Positions 9,964-18,995 of a stretch of 64,000 nucleotides of DNA are shown here, piece by piece. A model generated the notes under the pieces. That model saw nothing but the letters and a program-made list of their open reading frames with translations, searched no databases and was not told the origin of the DNA. A program made the translations under genes and the position numbers. The stretch is from an uncultured Litoreibacter sp. (GTDB lineage Bacteria; Pseudomonadota; Alphaproteobacteria; Rhodobacterales; Rhodobacteraceae). The stretch spans positions 434,001 through 498,000 of the forward strand of contig CANMWQ010000003.1 of the NCBI GenBank assembly GCA_947501685.1, given 5' to 3'. Within the stretch, counting starts at the first letter, position 1, and each line of letters begins with the position of its first letter.

Positions 9964-10590
9964 TCAGTCTGCGACGATGATGGTGCAGTCGCTGGCCCCC
10001 TGCCCGGCGGACGCGCAGGCGTTCAGGGCGCGCCCGCCATCGCCTCGGTCGAAGCCAAAATTTCCAGTGCTTTGGGAGATAGCGAAGGCCTTGGGCGCTT
10101 TGAGCTTGCGGTAGGCCCCGCGCAGGGCTGCATTGGCGGGCCCGCTGAGCGTGATGGCATCATCAGACGCGGCGCCTTTCGGGGCCACTTCGACCAGTAC
10201 CTTGCAGGGCGCGGACTCAGCCTTGCGATTGGCATTGCAATAGGCCAGCGCGGCGGCACGGGCGGCGGGCAGGTTGTGAAACTGCCCCACCCCGTTGAGC
10301 CACTCGACGAACAGCCCCTCGCTCGGCGTGATCGCCACCGCGCCGTAGGAGGGCATCGCCGCCCCCAGCGTCCCCAACACATCGCCAAGGCTTTGCTGGG
10401 CATTTTCCAGCCGGGCGCGGTCGGCGGGCGGGACCAGGGCCTCGTTGAAGGCGATGGCGGGCTTGGCATTGGCGCGAGGCAAGGCTTTGCGCGCCTCCTT
10501 GAAGCTCAGCGGTTCGGCCATGGCTGCACTTGCCACCAGAAGCACGGCGCAGAGGCCCGCGAGGGCTGCATGTCTTTTCCGGTCTGTCAT
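9964..10590 (-). CDS. Exported protein with two AL..C/C.(I/V)(I/V)V repeats, function unknown
   Basis: The 208-residue protein has a signal peptide (AALAGLCAVLLVASAAMA, cut near residue 25). Two similar short modules are visible: AALAYCNANRK with APCKVLVEVA, and RALNACASAGQ with SDCTIIVAD. Each places two cysteines about a dozen residues apart before a beta strand, reminiscent of DUF4189-type repeats. It stands alone between hemA and the M20 peptidase gene. The similarity to DUF4189 is by eye only. Confidence 0.65.
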   Translation of the reverse strand: MTDRKRHAALAGLCAVLLVASAAMAEPLSFKEARKALPRANAKPAIAFNEALVPPADRARLENAQQSLGDVLGTLGAAMPSYGAVAITPSEGLFVEWLNGVGQFHNLPAARAAALAYCNANRKAESAPCKVLVEVAPKGAASDDAITLSGPANAALRGAYRKLKAPKAFAISQSTGNFGFDRGDGGRALNACASAGQGASDCTIIVAD

Positions 10591-10755
10591 CGTTTACCCC
10601 CGTCTAAAGCGTCGATTTCGCGGCATTATTGCCGTTTGGCGCATCAGTCACAAGGGACGCATAAGCATTGTTTCCAGCCCTGTCGGTTTGGCTTTACAGC
10701 CCCGTCCGCGCCTTTATGTTCGACCCCGGTGGATTTAAAAAGTGGGGGCACGGTT

Positions 10756-12132
10756 ATGACCGTTCAACAGGTATTGGACCGCGTGGATGCGGATTTGGAT
10801 GCGGCGGTGGCACGTCTGCTGGACTTGTTGCGGATCCCGTCGATCTCCACTGATCCGGCCTATAAAGACGAGTGCGACCGTGCCGCCGATTGGCTGGTGG
10901 CGGATCTAAAAACCATTGGGCTGGACGCCTCCAAACGCGCGACACCGGGCCACCCGATAGTGGTGGCGCATGGGTCCGAGACCGCTTCCCCGCATGTGAT
11001 GTTTTACGGCCATTACGACGTGCAGCCCGTGGACCCGCTGGAGCTGTGGACCACCCCGCCCTTCGAGCCCGCGCTGGAAGACACCGCCAAGGGGCGCGTG
11101 ATCCGGGGGCGTGGCTCGTCGGATGACAAGGGCCAGCTGATGACCTTCGTGGAGGCGTGTCGCGCGTGGAAAGCGGTGCATGGCAGCCTGCCTGCCAAGG
11201 TCTCCATCTTCTTTGAGGGCGAAGAGGAAAGCGGCTCGCCGTCGCTGGTGCCGTTCATGAAGGACAACAAGGACGAGCTGACGGCCGATGTGGCGCTGAT
11301 CTGCGACACAGGCCTTTTTGGCGAGAGCACGCCTGCGATTGTGACGCGGTTGCGCGGGCTCTTGGGCGAGGAGCTGACGATCACCGGTCCCGACAAGGAC
11401 CTGCATTCGGGCATGTATGGCGGCATCGCGCGCAACCCGATCCGGGTGCTGGCCAAGATCATCGCCTCGCTGCATGACAAGACGGGCCGGATCATGGTGC
11501 CGGGGTTTTATGACGGCGTCGAAGAGCTGCCTTCAGATATTGCGCAGCAATGGGGCGCGCTGGGCTTTGAGAATGCGGAGTTTCTGGGCGAGGTCGGCCT
11601 TGGCGTGCCTGCAGGCGAGGACGGGCGTACGGGGCTGGAGATGATCTGGTCGCGCCCCACTTGCGAGGTCAACGGCATCTCCGGCGGCTATCAGGGCGAC
11701 GGGTTCAAAACCGTGCTGCCCTCACAGGCCTCCGCCAAGATCAGTTTCCGGCTGGTGCCGGGCCAGGACCCACTGAAGCTGCGCGAGGCGTTCCGCGCTT
11801 TTGTGCAGGAGCAGCTGCCAGAGGACTGCACCGTGTCGTTTCAGGATCACGGCGCCTCCGCCGCCTCCGAGATGTCGACGGACCACCCCGCCTTCGAGCA
11901 GGCCCGTGCGGCGCTGTCGGATGAATGGCCCAATGAGGCGGCCTTTGTGGGCTGCGGCGGCTCGATCCCGATTGCGGGGCATTTCAAGGAAATCCTTGGC
12001 ATGGACGCGATGCTGATCGGCTTTGGCAAGGATGACGACCAGATCCATTCGCCGAACGAAAAATACGACCTGTCGAGCTTCCACAAAGGGATCCGCTCCT
12101 GGGTGCGGGTCCTGGACGCGCTGTCGACATAA
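10756..12132 (+). CDS. M20 family metallopeptidase (dipeptidase)
   Basis: The 458-residue protein belongs to the M20 di-zinc peptidase family, which hydrolyses dipeptides or N-acyl amino acids in the cytoplasm. Metal and catalytic motifs are FYGHYDVQP (His86), GRGSSDDKGQ (119-127) and FFEGEEESGS (about 153-161). A lid/dimerisation domain sits in the middle. The frame is open for 274 codons upstream, but that part runs antisense to the preceding exported-protein gene and its promoter; the conserved start is the ATG at 10756. The next gene begins directly after its stop. Confidence 0.9.
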   Translation: MTVQQVLDRVDADLDAAVARLLDLLRIPSISTDPAYKDECDRAADWLVADLKTIGLDASKRATPGHPIVVAHGSETASPHVMFYGHYDVQPVDPLELWTTPPFEPALEDTAKGRVIRGRGSSDDKGQLMTFVEACRAWKAVHGSLPAKVSIFFEGEEESGSPSLVPFMKDNKDELTADVALICDTGLFGESTPAIVTRLRGLLGEELTITGPDKDLHSGMYGGIARNPIRVLAKIIASLHDKTGRIMVPGFYDGVEELPSDIAQQWGALGFENAEFLGEVGLGVPAGEDGRTGLEMIWSRPTCEVNGISGGYQGDGFKTVLPSQASAKISFRLVPGQDPLKLREAFRAFVQEQLPEDCTVSFQDHGASAASEMSTDHPAFEQARAALSDEWPNEAAFVGCGGSIPIAGHFKEILGMDAMLIGFGKDDDQIHSPNEKYDLSSFHKGIRSWVRVLDALST

Positions 12133-12900
12133 ATGACAACGAGACGTGCCATAATCGGGCTTGGCGCAGTGGCGCTCGGCTATGTTGCCTTGACCAAAGG
12201 CGGCACCGCGCTGTGGGCGCGGCTGGGGCCGTTGCCGGATTTCAGCACGGAGGGCATGCCCGCGGGGTTTCGCAAACAGGTCGGCGCGGCAGAGCTGTCG
12301 GCGGGGTTGGCCAATCCGCTGATCGGCATTGACGATGGCTCCGCGCCGCTGCCTGCCGATACGCTGGATGACGCAGCGCTGTGCCGGGCGCTTTTTGCCG
12401 ATGTTTCGCCGGGCCGGGTGCCGCTGAGCTATTTCACCGATTACAATTGCCCCTATTGCCGCGTGCTTGGCCGCGATTTGCGGGAGTTTGCGATGGCACG
12501 GCCAGACAGCGCGCAGCTGATCCACCATGAGTTGCCGCTGCTCGGCGTCAGCTCCGTTCTGGGGGCGCATGCGGCGTTGGCAGCGCGCAAGCAATCGGCT
12601 TATGACCTGATGCATGCGCGGCTCAACACGGGCGTGGTGCGGATCACCCAAAGCTATATCGAGGCGCTGGCTGGGGAGTTTGGCCTCGACGCGCAACAGC
12701 TGCTTGCGGATATGAGCGCGCCAGATGTGGCCGCGCAGCTGAGCCTCTCCAACGGGGCCGCGCACAGGTTCGGGGTGATCGGCACGCCGTTTTTGCTGAT
12801 CGGGCGCACCGCCATTTTTGGCCGGATTGATCCCACCACGTTGGAGCGTATTTTCGAGGACGAGCTGGCCTCTGAGGCCAGCTATAGCTGCGCGGTTTAA
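12133..12900 (+). CDS. DsbA-family thiol-disulfide oxidoreductase
   Basis: The 255-residue protein has a thioredoxin-like DsbA fold with active site CPYC (106-109, in FTDYNCPYCRV). A helical insert and a cis-Pro loop GTPFLL follow later. The N-terminus TTRRAIIGLGAVALGYVAL combines twin arginines with a hydrophobic segment, so it is either a Tat signal or an uncleaved anchor; the catalytic domain should be periplasmic. The ATG follows the M20 peptidase stop with no gap, indicating coupled translation. The partner substrate is not evident. It resembles the Com1/DsbA-like group rather than classical DsbA. Confidence 0.85.
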   Translation: MTTRRAIIGLGAVALGYVALTKGGTALWARLGPLPDFSTEGMPAGFRKQVGAAELSAGLANPLIGIDDGSAPLPADTLDDAALCRALFADVSPGRVPLSYFTDYNCPYCRVLGRDLREFAMARPDSAQLIHHELPLLGVSSVLGAHAALAARKQSAYDLMHARLNTGVVRITQSYIEALAGEFGLDAQQLLADMSAPDVAAQLSLSNGAAHRFGVIGTPFLLIGRTAIFGRIDPTTLERIFEDELASEASYSCAV

Positions 12901-12909
12901 AGGGGCTGT

Positions 12910-13371
12910 CTAAAGCGGCAGGGCGGTGGTGGATTTGATCTCCTCCATCGACAGCAGGGCCGTCACATTGAAAATCCGCACCTCCGAGATCAGCGCCTGA
13001 TAGAAGATGTCATAGGCCCGCGCATTGGCGACGCGCACTTTCAGGATATAGTCGATATCGCCCGCCAAACGGTGGGCTTCCAGCACCTCCGGGCGCTCCA
13101 TCAGGGCGGCGAGGAATTTTTGCTGCCAATCGGCCTCATGCTCGGAGGTGCGGACCAGCACGAAAAAACACGCCTCCAGCCCCAGCTTTTCGGGATCGAG
13201 CACCACGGTGTCATGTTTGATCACGCCGCGGGCCCGCATTTTCTTGATTCTGTTCCACACTGGCGTCTTTGAACTGCCTGTATTTTGGGCAATCTCATCA
13301 AGACTTTGTGAGGCGTCGCGTTGCAGCTCCGCAAGGATATTCCGGTCCATCGCGTCAAGTTGGTCTGCCAT
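12910..13371 (-). CDS. Lrp/AsnC family transcriptional regulator
   Basis: The 153-residue protein has an N-terminal winged HTH (about 5-60: LDAMDRNILAELQRDASQSL, TPVWNRIKKMRARGVI). A C-terminal RAM ligand-binding domain follows (about 70-145, VLEAHRLAGDIDYILKVRV). This is the usual Lrp/AsnC layout; such proteins form octamers or dimers and often control the adjacent gene. It is transcribed divergently from the sulfur-assimilation operon, and the 139-bp gap holds three palindromes. Control of that operon by this protein is an inference; the ligand is unknown. Confidence 0.9.
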   Translation of the reverse strand: MADQLDAMDRNILAELQRDASQSLDEIAQNTGSSKTPVWNRIKKMRARGVIKHDTVVLDPEKLGLEACFFVLVRTSEHEADWQQKFLAALMERPEVLEAHRLAGDIDYILKVRVANARAYDIFYQALISEVRIFNVTALLSMEEIKSTTALPL

Positions 13372-13392
13372 TCCGGGTTTCCTTTCGTTTCA

Positions 13393-13477
13393 GAACAAAC
13401 GTTCCTCTATTTTCACTTTGCGGAACATTATTCCTTATCTTCCTGCTTGGGTAGGATTTATTAGGAAATTTTTCTAA
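13393..13477. promoter_or_regulatory. Three palindromes in the lrp-cysG divergent intergenic region
   Basis: The gap between the Lrp-type gene and cysG contains GAACAAACGTTC (13393-13404), GGAACATTATTCC (13422-13434) and TTAGGAAATTTTTCTAA (13461-13477, one mismatched pair). The first two have their centres about 30 nt apart. Lrp-type regulators bind several spaced imperfect palindromes, so these are candidate operators. This is read directly from sequence; binding is inferred. Confidence 0.4.
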
Positions 13478-13510
13478 GTTTAGAGCCAAGCAACGGATGG
13501 ATTGTCTGAG

Positions 13511-14893
13511 ATGAAGCATTTCCCGATTTTTATGGCCCTTGAAGGCCGCCGCGTGGTCCTGTCGGGCGGCGGGGACGCGGCATTGGCCAAGCTGCGCCTG
13601 CTGCTCAAGACCGAAGCCAAAATTTCTGTGGTCGCAGCTGAGGCCGCGCCTGAAATTCGCAACTGGGCGTCGAGCGGCAAGCTGACCCTGATCCCCCGCG
13701 CGATGGAGCCCGGCGACGCGCTCTGCGCCTCATTGTTTTATGCCGCCAATGAAGATGACGCGGAGGATGCCCGCGTGGCCAAGCTGGCGCATCTCGACGG
13801 CGCGTTGGTCAATGTCGTGGACAATCTCGAAGACAGCCAGTTCATCACGCCCGCCATCGTGGACCGCGATCCGGTCACCGTGGCCATCGGCACCGAAGGG
13901 GCAGCACCTGTCTTGGCGCGCTCCATCAAGAAGTCCCTCGAAGAGCAGCTGTCGCCCAATCTGGGCCTGATGGCGCGGGTCGGCAAAGCGTTTCGCAAAC
14001 ATGTCGAGGCCCTGCCCTTTGGCGCCAAGCGCCGGACGTTTTGGTCGGACTATTACAGCACCGATATTGGCGATGCAGAAGTTGCGCAGACCCGGCTGGA
14101 AGACTTGCTCGACACCCATCTGCACGCGCCCGCGCGCGAAGGCTGGGTTGATCTGGTCGGCGCCGGCCCCGGTGATCCCGAGCTGCTGACGCTGAAGGCC
14201 CGCAAGGCCTTGGATAACGCCGATGTGGTGATCTATGACCGCCTTGTCGCGCCGGAAATTCTGGAACTGGCCCGCCGCGAGGCGGTGATGCTGTCGGCGG
14301 GCAAGGAAGGCTTTGGGCCGTCCGTGACCCAAGACGCGATCAACGAGATGATCGTCAGCCACGCCCGTGGTGGCGCGCATGTGGTGCGGCTCAAATCAGG
14401 CGATCCAACGGTGTTTGGCCGCTTGGACGAAGAGATCGAGGCCTGCGAGGCCGCAGGTGTTGCATGGACTATCGTGCCGGGCATCACCTCCGCCTCCGCC
14501 GCCGTCGCCGCGTTGGGACAAAGCCTGACCAAGCGGGGCCGCAACTCTGGCGTGCGCTTCATCACCGGGCATGACACCAAGGGCTTTGCCGATCACGACT
14601 GGCGCGCTTTGGCCGCCAAGGGCGAGGTTGCCGCGATCTATATGGGCAAGAAATCCGCGCGGTTCTTTCAGGGCCGTTTGCTGATGCATGGAGCGGACCC
14701 CGCGACGCCGGTGACGGTGATCGAGAACGCCTCGCGCCCGACGCAGCGCATTTTGACGACGCGCCTGTCCGAGCTGGAGCCCGAACTGACCAACGCCAAA
14801 TTTGACGGCCCTGCCCTCGTTTTCCTGGGCCTCGCGCCCCGCGCCGCGTTGCAGCTGGCCGATCAGTTTGACCAACAGGAGGCTGCGATATGA
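13511..14893 (+). CDS. cysG: Sirohaem synthase, fused dehydrogenase/ferrochelatase and uroporphyrinogen methyltransferase
   Basis: The 460-residue CysG makes sirohaem from uroporphyrinogen III for the sulfite reductase encoded downstream. Residues 1-210 are the precorrin-2 dehydrogenase/sirohydrochlorin ferrochelatase part (VVLSGGGDAALAKLRLL). Residues about 215-460 are the SAM-dependent methyltransferase (VDLVGAGPGDPELLTLKA, VRLKSGDPTVFGR, VPGITSA). An in-frame TTG at 13502 is closer to the GGATGG box, but the ATG at 13511 has better spacing. It overlaps the DUF2849 gene by four bases and heads the operon. Confidence 0.93.
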   Translation: MKHFPIFMALEGRRVVLSGGGDAALAKLRLLLKTEAKISVVAAEAAPEIRNWASSGKLTLIPRAMEPGDALCASLFYAANEDDAEDARVAKLAHLDGALVNVVDNLEDSQFITPAIVDRDPVTVAIGTEGAAPVLARSIKKSLEEQLSPNLGLMARVGKAFRKHVEALPFGAKRRTFWSDYYSTDIGDAEVAQTRLEDLLDTHLHAPAREGWVDLVGAGPGDPELLTLKARKALDNADVVIYDRLVAPEILELARREAVMLSAGKEGFGPSVTQDAINEMIVSHARGGAHVVRLKSGDPTVFGRLDEEIEACEAAGVAWTIVPGITSASAAVAALGQSLTKRGRNSGVRFITGHDTKGFADHDWRALAAKGEVAAIYMGKKSARFFQGRLLMHGADPATPVTVIENASRPTQRILTTRLSELEPELTNAKFDGPALVFLGLAPRAALQLADQFDQQEAAI

Positions 14894-15189
14894 GCAAGCC
14901 CTTTACCCCCAAAGTCGTCACCGCCAATGCGCTGCTGGAAGGCGATGTGATCTACCTGACGGCGGATGACCAATGGTCGCGCTCCCTCAAAGACGCGGAA
15001 GTGATCGAGGACGCGGCCCATGGCGATCTGCGTCTGCTGCATGCCGCATCACAGCCCGGCGAAGTGGTCGGCGCTTATCTGGCCGATATCCGCCTGACCG
15101 ACGACGGCCCCGAACCCACGCATTTCCGCGAGGAGTTTCGCACCAAAGGCCCCTCCAATTACGCACATGGCAAGCAGGAGCTCGCATAA
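14890..15189 (+). CDS. DUF2849 protein of the sulfite reduction operon
   Basis: A 99-residue cytoplasmic protein with no signal peptide. Motifs such as VVTANALLEGDVIYLT and GEVVGAYLADIRL fit DUF2849, a family found almost only between cysG and cysI in Alphaproteobacteria. It overlaps cysG (ATGA), and its stop shares a base with the cysI start (TAATG), so all three are coupled. The role is unproven; an accessory function for sulfite reductase is inferred from position. Confidence 0.85.
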   Translation: MSKPFTPKVVTANALLEGDVIYLTADDQWSRSLKDAEVIEDAAHGDLRLLHAASQPGEVVGAYLADIRLTDDGPEPTHFREEFRTKGPSNYAHGKQELA

Positions 15190-16859
15190 TGTATCAGTAT
15201 AATTCCTTCGACCGCGACTTTCTGGCGGAGCGCAACGCGCAGTTTCGCGCGCAGGTGGAGCGCCGCATCGACGGCTCGCTGACCGAGGACGAATTCAAGC
15301 CGCTGCGGCTGATGAACGGGCTCTATCTGCAGTTACACGCCTATATGCTGCGCGTGGCCATTCCTTACGGCACGCTGAATGGCGGCCAGATGGACGTGCT
15401 GGCTGATATCGCGGACAAGTGGGACAAGGGCTACGGCCATTTCACGACGCGGCAAAACATCCAGTATAACTGGCCGAAACTGCGCGACGTGCCCGATATG
15501 CTCGACGCGCTGGGCGAGGTTGGGATGCATGCCATCCAGACGTCGGGCAACACCATTCGCAACGTGACCGCTGATCATTTCGCAGGTGCGGCAGCCGACG
15601 AGATCGAAGACCCCCGCCCCACGGCTGAGCTGCTCCGCCAATGGTCCACGGATCACCCGGAATTTCAGTTCCTGCCGCGCAAGTTCAAGATCGCTGTGAC
15701 CGGGTCCCCGAATGATCGCGCCGTGACGAAAGCGCATGATATCGGGCTGCGCATGGTCGAACGGGGTGGCGAAAAGGGCTATGAGGTCATCGTGGGCGGC
15801 GGTCTGGGCCGCACGCCGATGATCGGCAAAGTGCTGCGGGACTTCCTGCCCAAGGCAGACCTGCTGCCCTATTGCGAGGCGATTGTCTCCGTCTACAACC
15901 TGCTGGGCCGCCGCGACAACAAATACAAGGCGCGCATCAAGATCACCGTGCATGAGAACGGTATCGAGACGATCCGCGATCTGGTTGAAGAGCGTTTCGC
16001 GCTGATCCGCCCTGAGTTCAGCGGCGTCGATCAGAAGATGCTGGCCGGGATCGAGGCGCAGTTTGCCGTCCCTGAGTGGACGCAAGACTCCATCGCGCCG
16101 TTCAACGCGGCCTATCACGCAGACCCGGTCTTCCGGTCCTGGGTGGACACCAATATCACCAAGCACCGCAATGATGATTACGCCATCGTGTCGATCTCCA
16201 TAAAAAAGCAGGGGCAGACGCCGGGTGACGCGACCTCGGCCCAGATGCGCGTCATGGCAGAGCTTGCGCGCGACTACGCCCATGACGAGTTGCGCATCAG
16301 CCATGAGCAGAACGTGATCCTGCCGCATGTGCATAAATCCCACCTGCCCGCGATCCATGCGCGGTTGAAAGAGGTTGAATTGGCCACGGCCAATATCGGC
16401 CTGATCTCCGACATCATCGCCTGCCCCGGCATGGATTACTGCGCGTTGGCCACGGCCCGCTCCATCCCGGTGGCGCAACAGATTGCGACGCGGTTTGATG
16501 AGCTGAAGCTCGAGCATGATATTGGCGAGTTGAAGATCAAGATCTCGGGCTGCATCAACGCCTGTGGGCACCACCATGTCGGTCATATCGGCATTCTCGG
16601 GCTGGATCGCGCAGGCGTCGAAAATTACCAGATCACGCTGGGCGGCGACCACACCGAAACCGCCGCCGTGGGCGAGCGGGCGGGCCCCGGCTTTGCCTAT
16701 GACGAGATCGTGCCCGCTATCGAGCGGCTGATCGCTGCCTATCTTGAGTTGCGCACGGGCGAGGGTGAGCTGTTCATCGACACCTATCGCCGCCTTGGCA
16801 TGGCGCCGTTCAAAGCGGCCCTCTACCCAACCGAGGAGGTCAAAGCCGATGCCGCTTAA
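15189..16859 (+). CDS. cysI: Assimilatory sulfite reductase haemoprotein (nitrite/sulfite reductase family)
   Basis: The 556-residue protein reduces sulfite to sulfide. Ligands for the sirohaem-[4Fe-4S] centre are Cys412 and Cys418 (CPGMDYC) and Cys455 and Cys459 (CINAC), matching the C-x5-C...C-x3-C signature. The duplicated ferredoxin-like and sirohaem half-domains are present. No flavoprotein subunit (CysJ) is nearby, while a ferredoxin-NADP reductase gene lies two genes on, so ferredoxin is the probable electron donor (inference). The frame extends 72 codons upstream through the DUF2849 gene; the ATG at 15189 starts the conserved protein. Confidence 0.92.
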   Translation: MYQYNSFDRDFLAERNAQFRAQVERRIDGSLTEDEFKPLRLMNGLYLQLHAYMLRVAIPYGTLNGGQMDVLADIADKWDKGYGHFTTRQNIQYNWPKLRDVPDMLDALGEVGMHAIQTSGNTIRNVTADHFAGAAADEIEDPRPTAELLRQWSTDHPEFQFLPRKFKIAVTGSPNDRAVTKAHDIGLRMVERGGEKGYEVIVGGGLGRTPMIGKVLRDFLPKADLLPYCEAIVSVYNLLGRRDNKYKARIKITVHENGIETIRDLVEERFALIRPEFSGVDQKMLAGIEAQFAVPEWTQDSIAPFNAAYHADPVFRSWVDTNITKHRNDDYAIVSISIKKQGQTPGDATSAQMRVMAELARDYAHDELRISHEQNVILPHVHKSHLPAIHARLKEVELATANIGLISDIIACPGMDYCALATARSIPVAQQIATRFDELKLEHDIGELKIKISGCINACGHHHVGHIGILGLDRAGVENYQITLGGDHTETAAVGERAGPGFAYDEIVPAIERLIAAYLELRTGEGELFIDTYRRLGMAPFKAALYPTEEVKADAA

Positions 16860-17574
16860 GGAACTCGCCGAACGCCGCGTTTTGCTGCACCGCAAGAGCG
16901 ATGCGCAGACCATCGTGAAACACGCGCTTGATGACATACAGATTGGCAAGGTCGCGCTGGTCTCCAGCTTCGGGGCGGAAAGCGTCGTGCTTCTGCATAT
17001 GGTCAGCCAGATCGCGCCCGACACGCCGGTGCTGTTTGTGGATACCGAATTGCTGTTTGCCGAAACGCTGGACTATCAGCGCGAGGTGGCTGGCGCGCTG
17101 GGCTTGCGCGATATCCGCGTGATCCGCCCATCGCGTGACGCGCTGCTGGCCCGCGACGTGGACGGCATCCTGCACAGGTTCGACACTGATGCCTGCTGCG
17201 CATTGCGCAAGACCGAGCCTTTGGAGAAAGCGTTGCAAGGCTTTGGCGGCTGGATCACCGGGCGCAAGCGGGTGCAGGGCGGGCAGCGTGCCCAGCTGCC
17301 GCTCTATGAGAAAGACGCGCAGAGCGCCCGGATCAAGATCAACCCGTTGGCCCACTGGAGCCATGCGGACCTGTCGCGCTACATGGGCGCGCATGACCTG
17401 CCCCGCCACCCGCTGGTGGCTCGCGGCTTCAAATCACTGGGCTGCGCACCCTGCACCACCAAAGTGGACGTTGATGAAGATCCGCGCGCAGGCCGCTGGC
17501 GCGGCATGGAAAAAACCGAATGCGGCATTCATTTCGAGGGCGGAAAAGCAGTCAGACAAGGGAGCGCGGCATGA
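16849..17574 (+). CDS. cysH: Phosphoadenylyl-/adenylyl-sulfate reductase
   Basis: The 241-residue protein reduces activated sulfate to sulfite. It has the SSFGAESVVLLH nucleotide-binding segment, a Cys116-Cys117 pair and Cys199-x2-Cys202. These cysteines ligate a [4Fe-4S] cluster in enzymes that prefer APS over PAPS. The catalytic cysteine is in the C-terminal ECGIH motif. The start overlaps cysI by 11 bp and is preceded by a strong GAGGAGGT site at 16833-16840. Its own stop overlaps the DUF934 gene. APS preference is inferred from the cysteine pattern. Confidence 0.92.
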   Translation: MPLKELAERRVLLHRKSDAQTIVKHALDDIQIGKVALVSSFGAESVVLLHMVSQIAPDTPVLFVDTELLFAETLDYQREVAGALGLRDIRVIRPSRDALLARDVDGILHRFDTDACCALRKTEPLEKALQGFGGWITGRKRVQGGQRAQLPLYEKDAQSARIKINPLAHWSHADLSRYMGAHDLPRHPLVARGFKSLGCAPCTTKVDVDEDPRAGRWRGMEKTECGIHFEGGKAVRQGSAA

Positions 17575-17984
17575 GCGTTTTGGTACAAGATACAGGCTTT
17601 GTGGCCGAGGATTGGACGCGCGGTTTCACCCCGCTGGCCGAGCTGCCCGCCAATGATACGGTGTGCTGCATCGATCTGCCCAGCGACGCTGACCCCGCCG
17701 GGCTGGCCAACCGGCTGAGCACGACTGACATGATCCGCATCGATTTTCCGTCCTCCGCTGACGGGCGCGGCTTTACCATTGCAAAGCGGCTGCGGCTGAT
17801 GGGCTATCAGGGCCGGCTGCGCGCGCATGGCCACGTGCTGGCCGATCAATACGCCATGGCGCGGCGCGTCGGGTTTGACGAGGTCGAGATCCCCGACGAT
17901 CTGGCCGCCCGCCAGCCGGAGGATCAATGGCTGGCCCGCGCCAATTGGCGCGCGCATGATTACCAAAACCGGCTGCGCGGCTGA
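17571..17984 (+). CDS. DUF934 protein of the sulfite reduction operon
   Basis: The 137-residue cytoplasmic protein matches DUF934, seen in sulfite-reductase operons: DGRGFTIAKRLRLMGYQGRL, LADQYAMARRVGFDEVEI. It overlaps cysH by four bases (ATGA). Its precise biochemical role is unknown; association with sulfite reduction comes from gene context. It is the last gene of the cysG operon before a 69-bp gap. Confidence 0.87.
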   Translation: MSVLVQDTGFVAEDWTRGFTPLAELPANDTVCCIDLPSDADPAGLANRLSTTDMIRIDFPSSADGRGFTIAKRLRLMGYQGRLRAHGHVLADQYAMARRVGFDEVEIPDDLAARQPEDQWLARANWRAHDYQNRLRG

Positions 17985-18053
17985 GCCGCACTTTCCAAGT
18001 TCAAACTGTTCGCATACACACAAGGTGCGTGGCATAGGCCGCGTGGTAAAAAT

Positions 18054-18896
18054 ATGAATGACATGAGTATGACCGAAACCGCCAAAGCTGTCCCCACCCT
18101 GCCCGACGCGCAAACCGTCACTCAGGTAAAGCACTGGACGGACAGGCTTTTCTCCTTCCGGGTGACGCGGCCTGCCTCCTTGCGCTTCCGTTCGGGCGAG
18201 TTTGTGATGATCGGCCTGATGGGCGATCCACACCCTGACACCGGCAAGCAAAAACCGCTGCTGCGTGCCTATTCCATCGCGTCGCCCTCCTGGGATGAGG
18301 AGCTGGAGTTCTACTCCATCAAAGTCCAGGACGGCCCGCTGACCTCGAAATTGCAGCATATCCAGCCCGGCGATCAGATCATCCTGCGCCCCAAACCCGT
18401 GGGCACGCTGGTCCATGATGCGCTTTTGCCCGGCAAACGGCTGTGGTTCTTTGCGACCGGCACCGGCTTTGCGCCCTTCGCCTCGCTGCTGCGCGACCCG
18501 CAGACCTTTGAGGATTACGACCAGATCATCATGACCCATACCTGCCGCGACGTGGCGGAGCTGGACTATGGCCGCACGCTGATCGAGAACATCCGCACGG
18601 ATGAAATGATGGGCGAGCTCTTGGGCGAGGAGAACCTCGCAAAGCTGGTCTACTACCCTACCACCACCCGCGAGGCCTCGCCGAAAATGGGCCGCATCAC
18701 CACGCTTTTGCAAGATGGCACCGTGTTCAAGGATCTCGACATCGACACCATCTCGCCCGAGACCGACCGCGCCATGGTCTGCGGCTCGATGGGGCTGAAC
18801 ACCGATATCAAAGAGATCCTCGAAGGCTTTGGCCTGGAGGAAGGTGCCAATAGCGACCCAAAGCATTACGTCGTCGAAAAGGCGTTTGTCGGCTGA
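18054..18896 (+). CDS. fpr: Ferredoxin/flavodoxin-NADP+ reductase
   Basis: The 280-residue FAD enzyme has the flavin-binding RAYSIASP motif, the NADP-binding GTGFAPFASLL motif and CGSMGLNTDI. It ends in VVEKAFVG, a C-terminus typical of bacterial Fpr-type reductases. It transfers electrons between NADPH and ferredoxin/flavodoxin. Position right after the sulfite-reductase operon suggests it supplies reductant to CysI, though such enzymes also serve oxidative-stress and other roles. The start is the first of three closely spaced in-frame ATGs. Confidence 0.92.
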   Translation: MNDMSMTETAKAVPTLPDAQTVTQVKHWTDRLFSFRVTRPASLRFRSGEFVMIGLMGDPHPDTGKQKPLLRAYSIASPSWDEELEFYSIKVQDGPLTSKLQHIQPGDQIILRPKPVGTLVHDALLPGKRLWFFATGTGFAPFASLLRDPQTFEDYDQIIMTHTCRDVAELDYGRTLIENIRTDEMMGELLGEENLAKLVYYPTTTREASPKMGRITTLLQDGTVFKDLDIDTISPETDRAMVCGSMGLNTDIKEILEGFGLEEGANSDPKHYVVEKAFVG

Positions 18897-18995
18897 TCAG
18901 CTGCGCAGCCCAGCGGCTTCTTTCTGCTAAAAATATGCCTGCCGGACGGCGCCACAGGCGCAACGCCCGCAATTGAGCCCTCTGCTTTCAAGCAC

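Noticed and set aside
9934-10755. 274-codon in-frame extension upstream of the M20 peptidase
   Set aside because: It runs antisense to the preceding exported-protein gene and is unlike M20 proteins; the ATG at 10756 begins the conserved part.
15333-17024. 563-codon minus-strand open frame opposite cysI
   Set aside because: Its translation shows no domain, and it lies entirely opposite a well-supported gene; long antisense frames are expected at this GC content.
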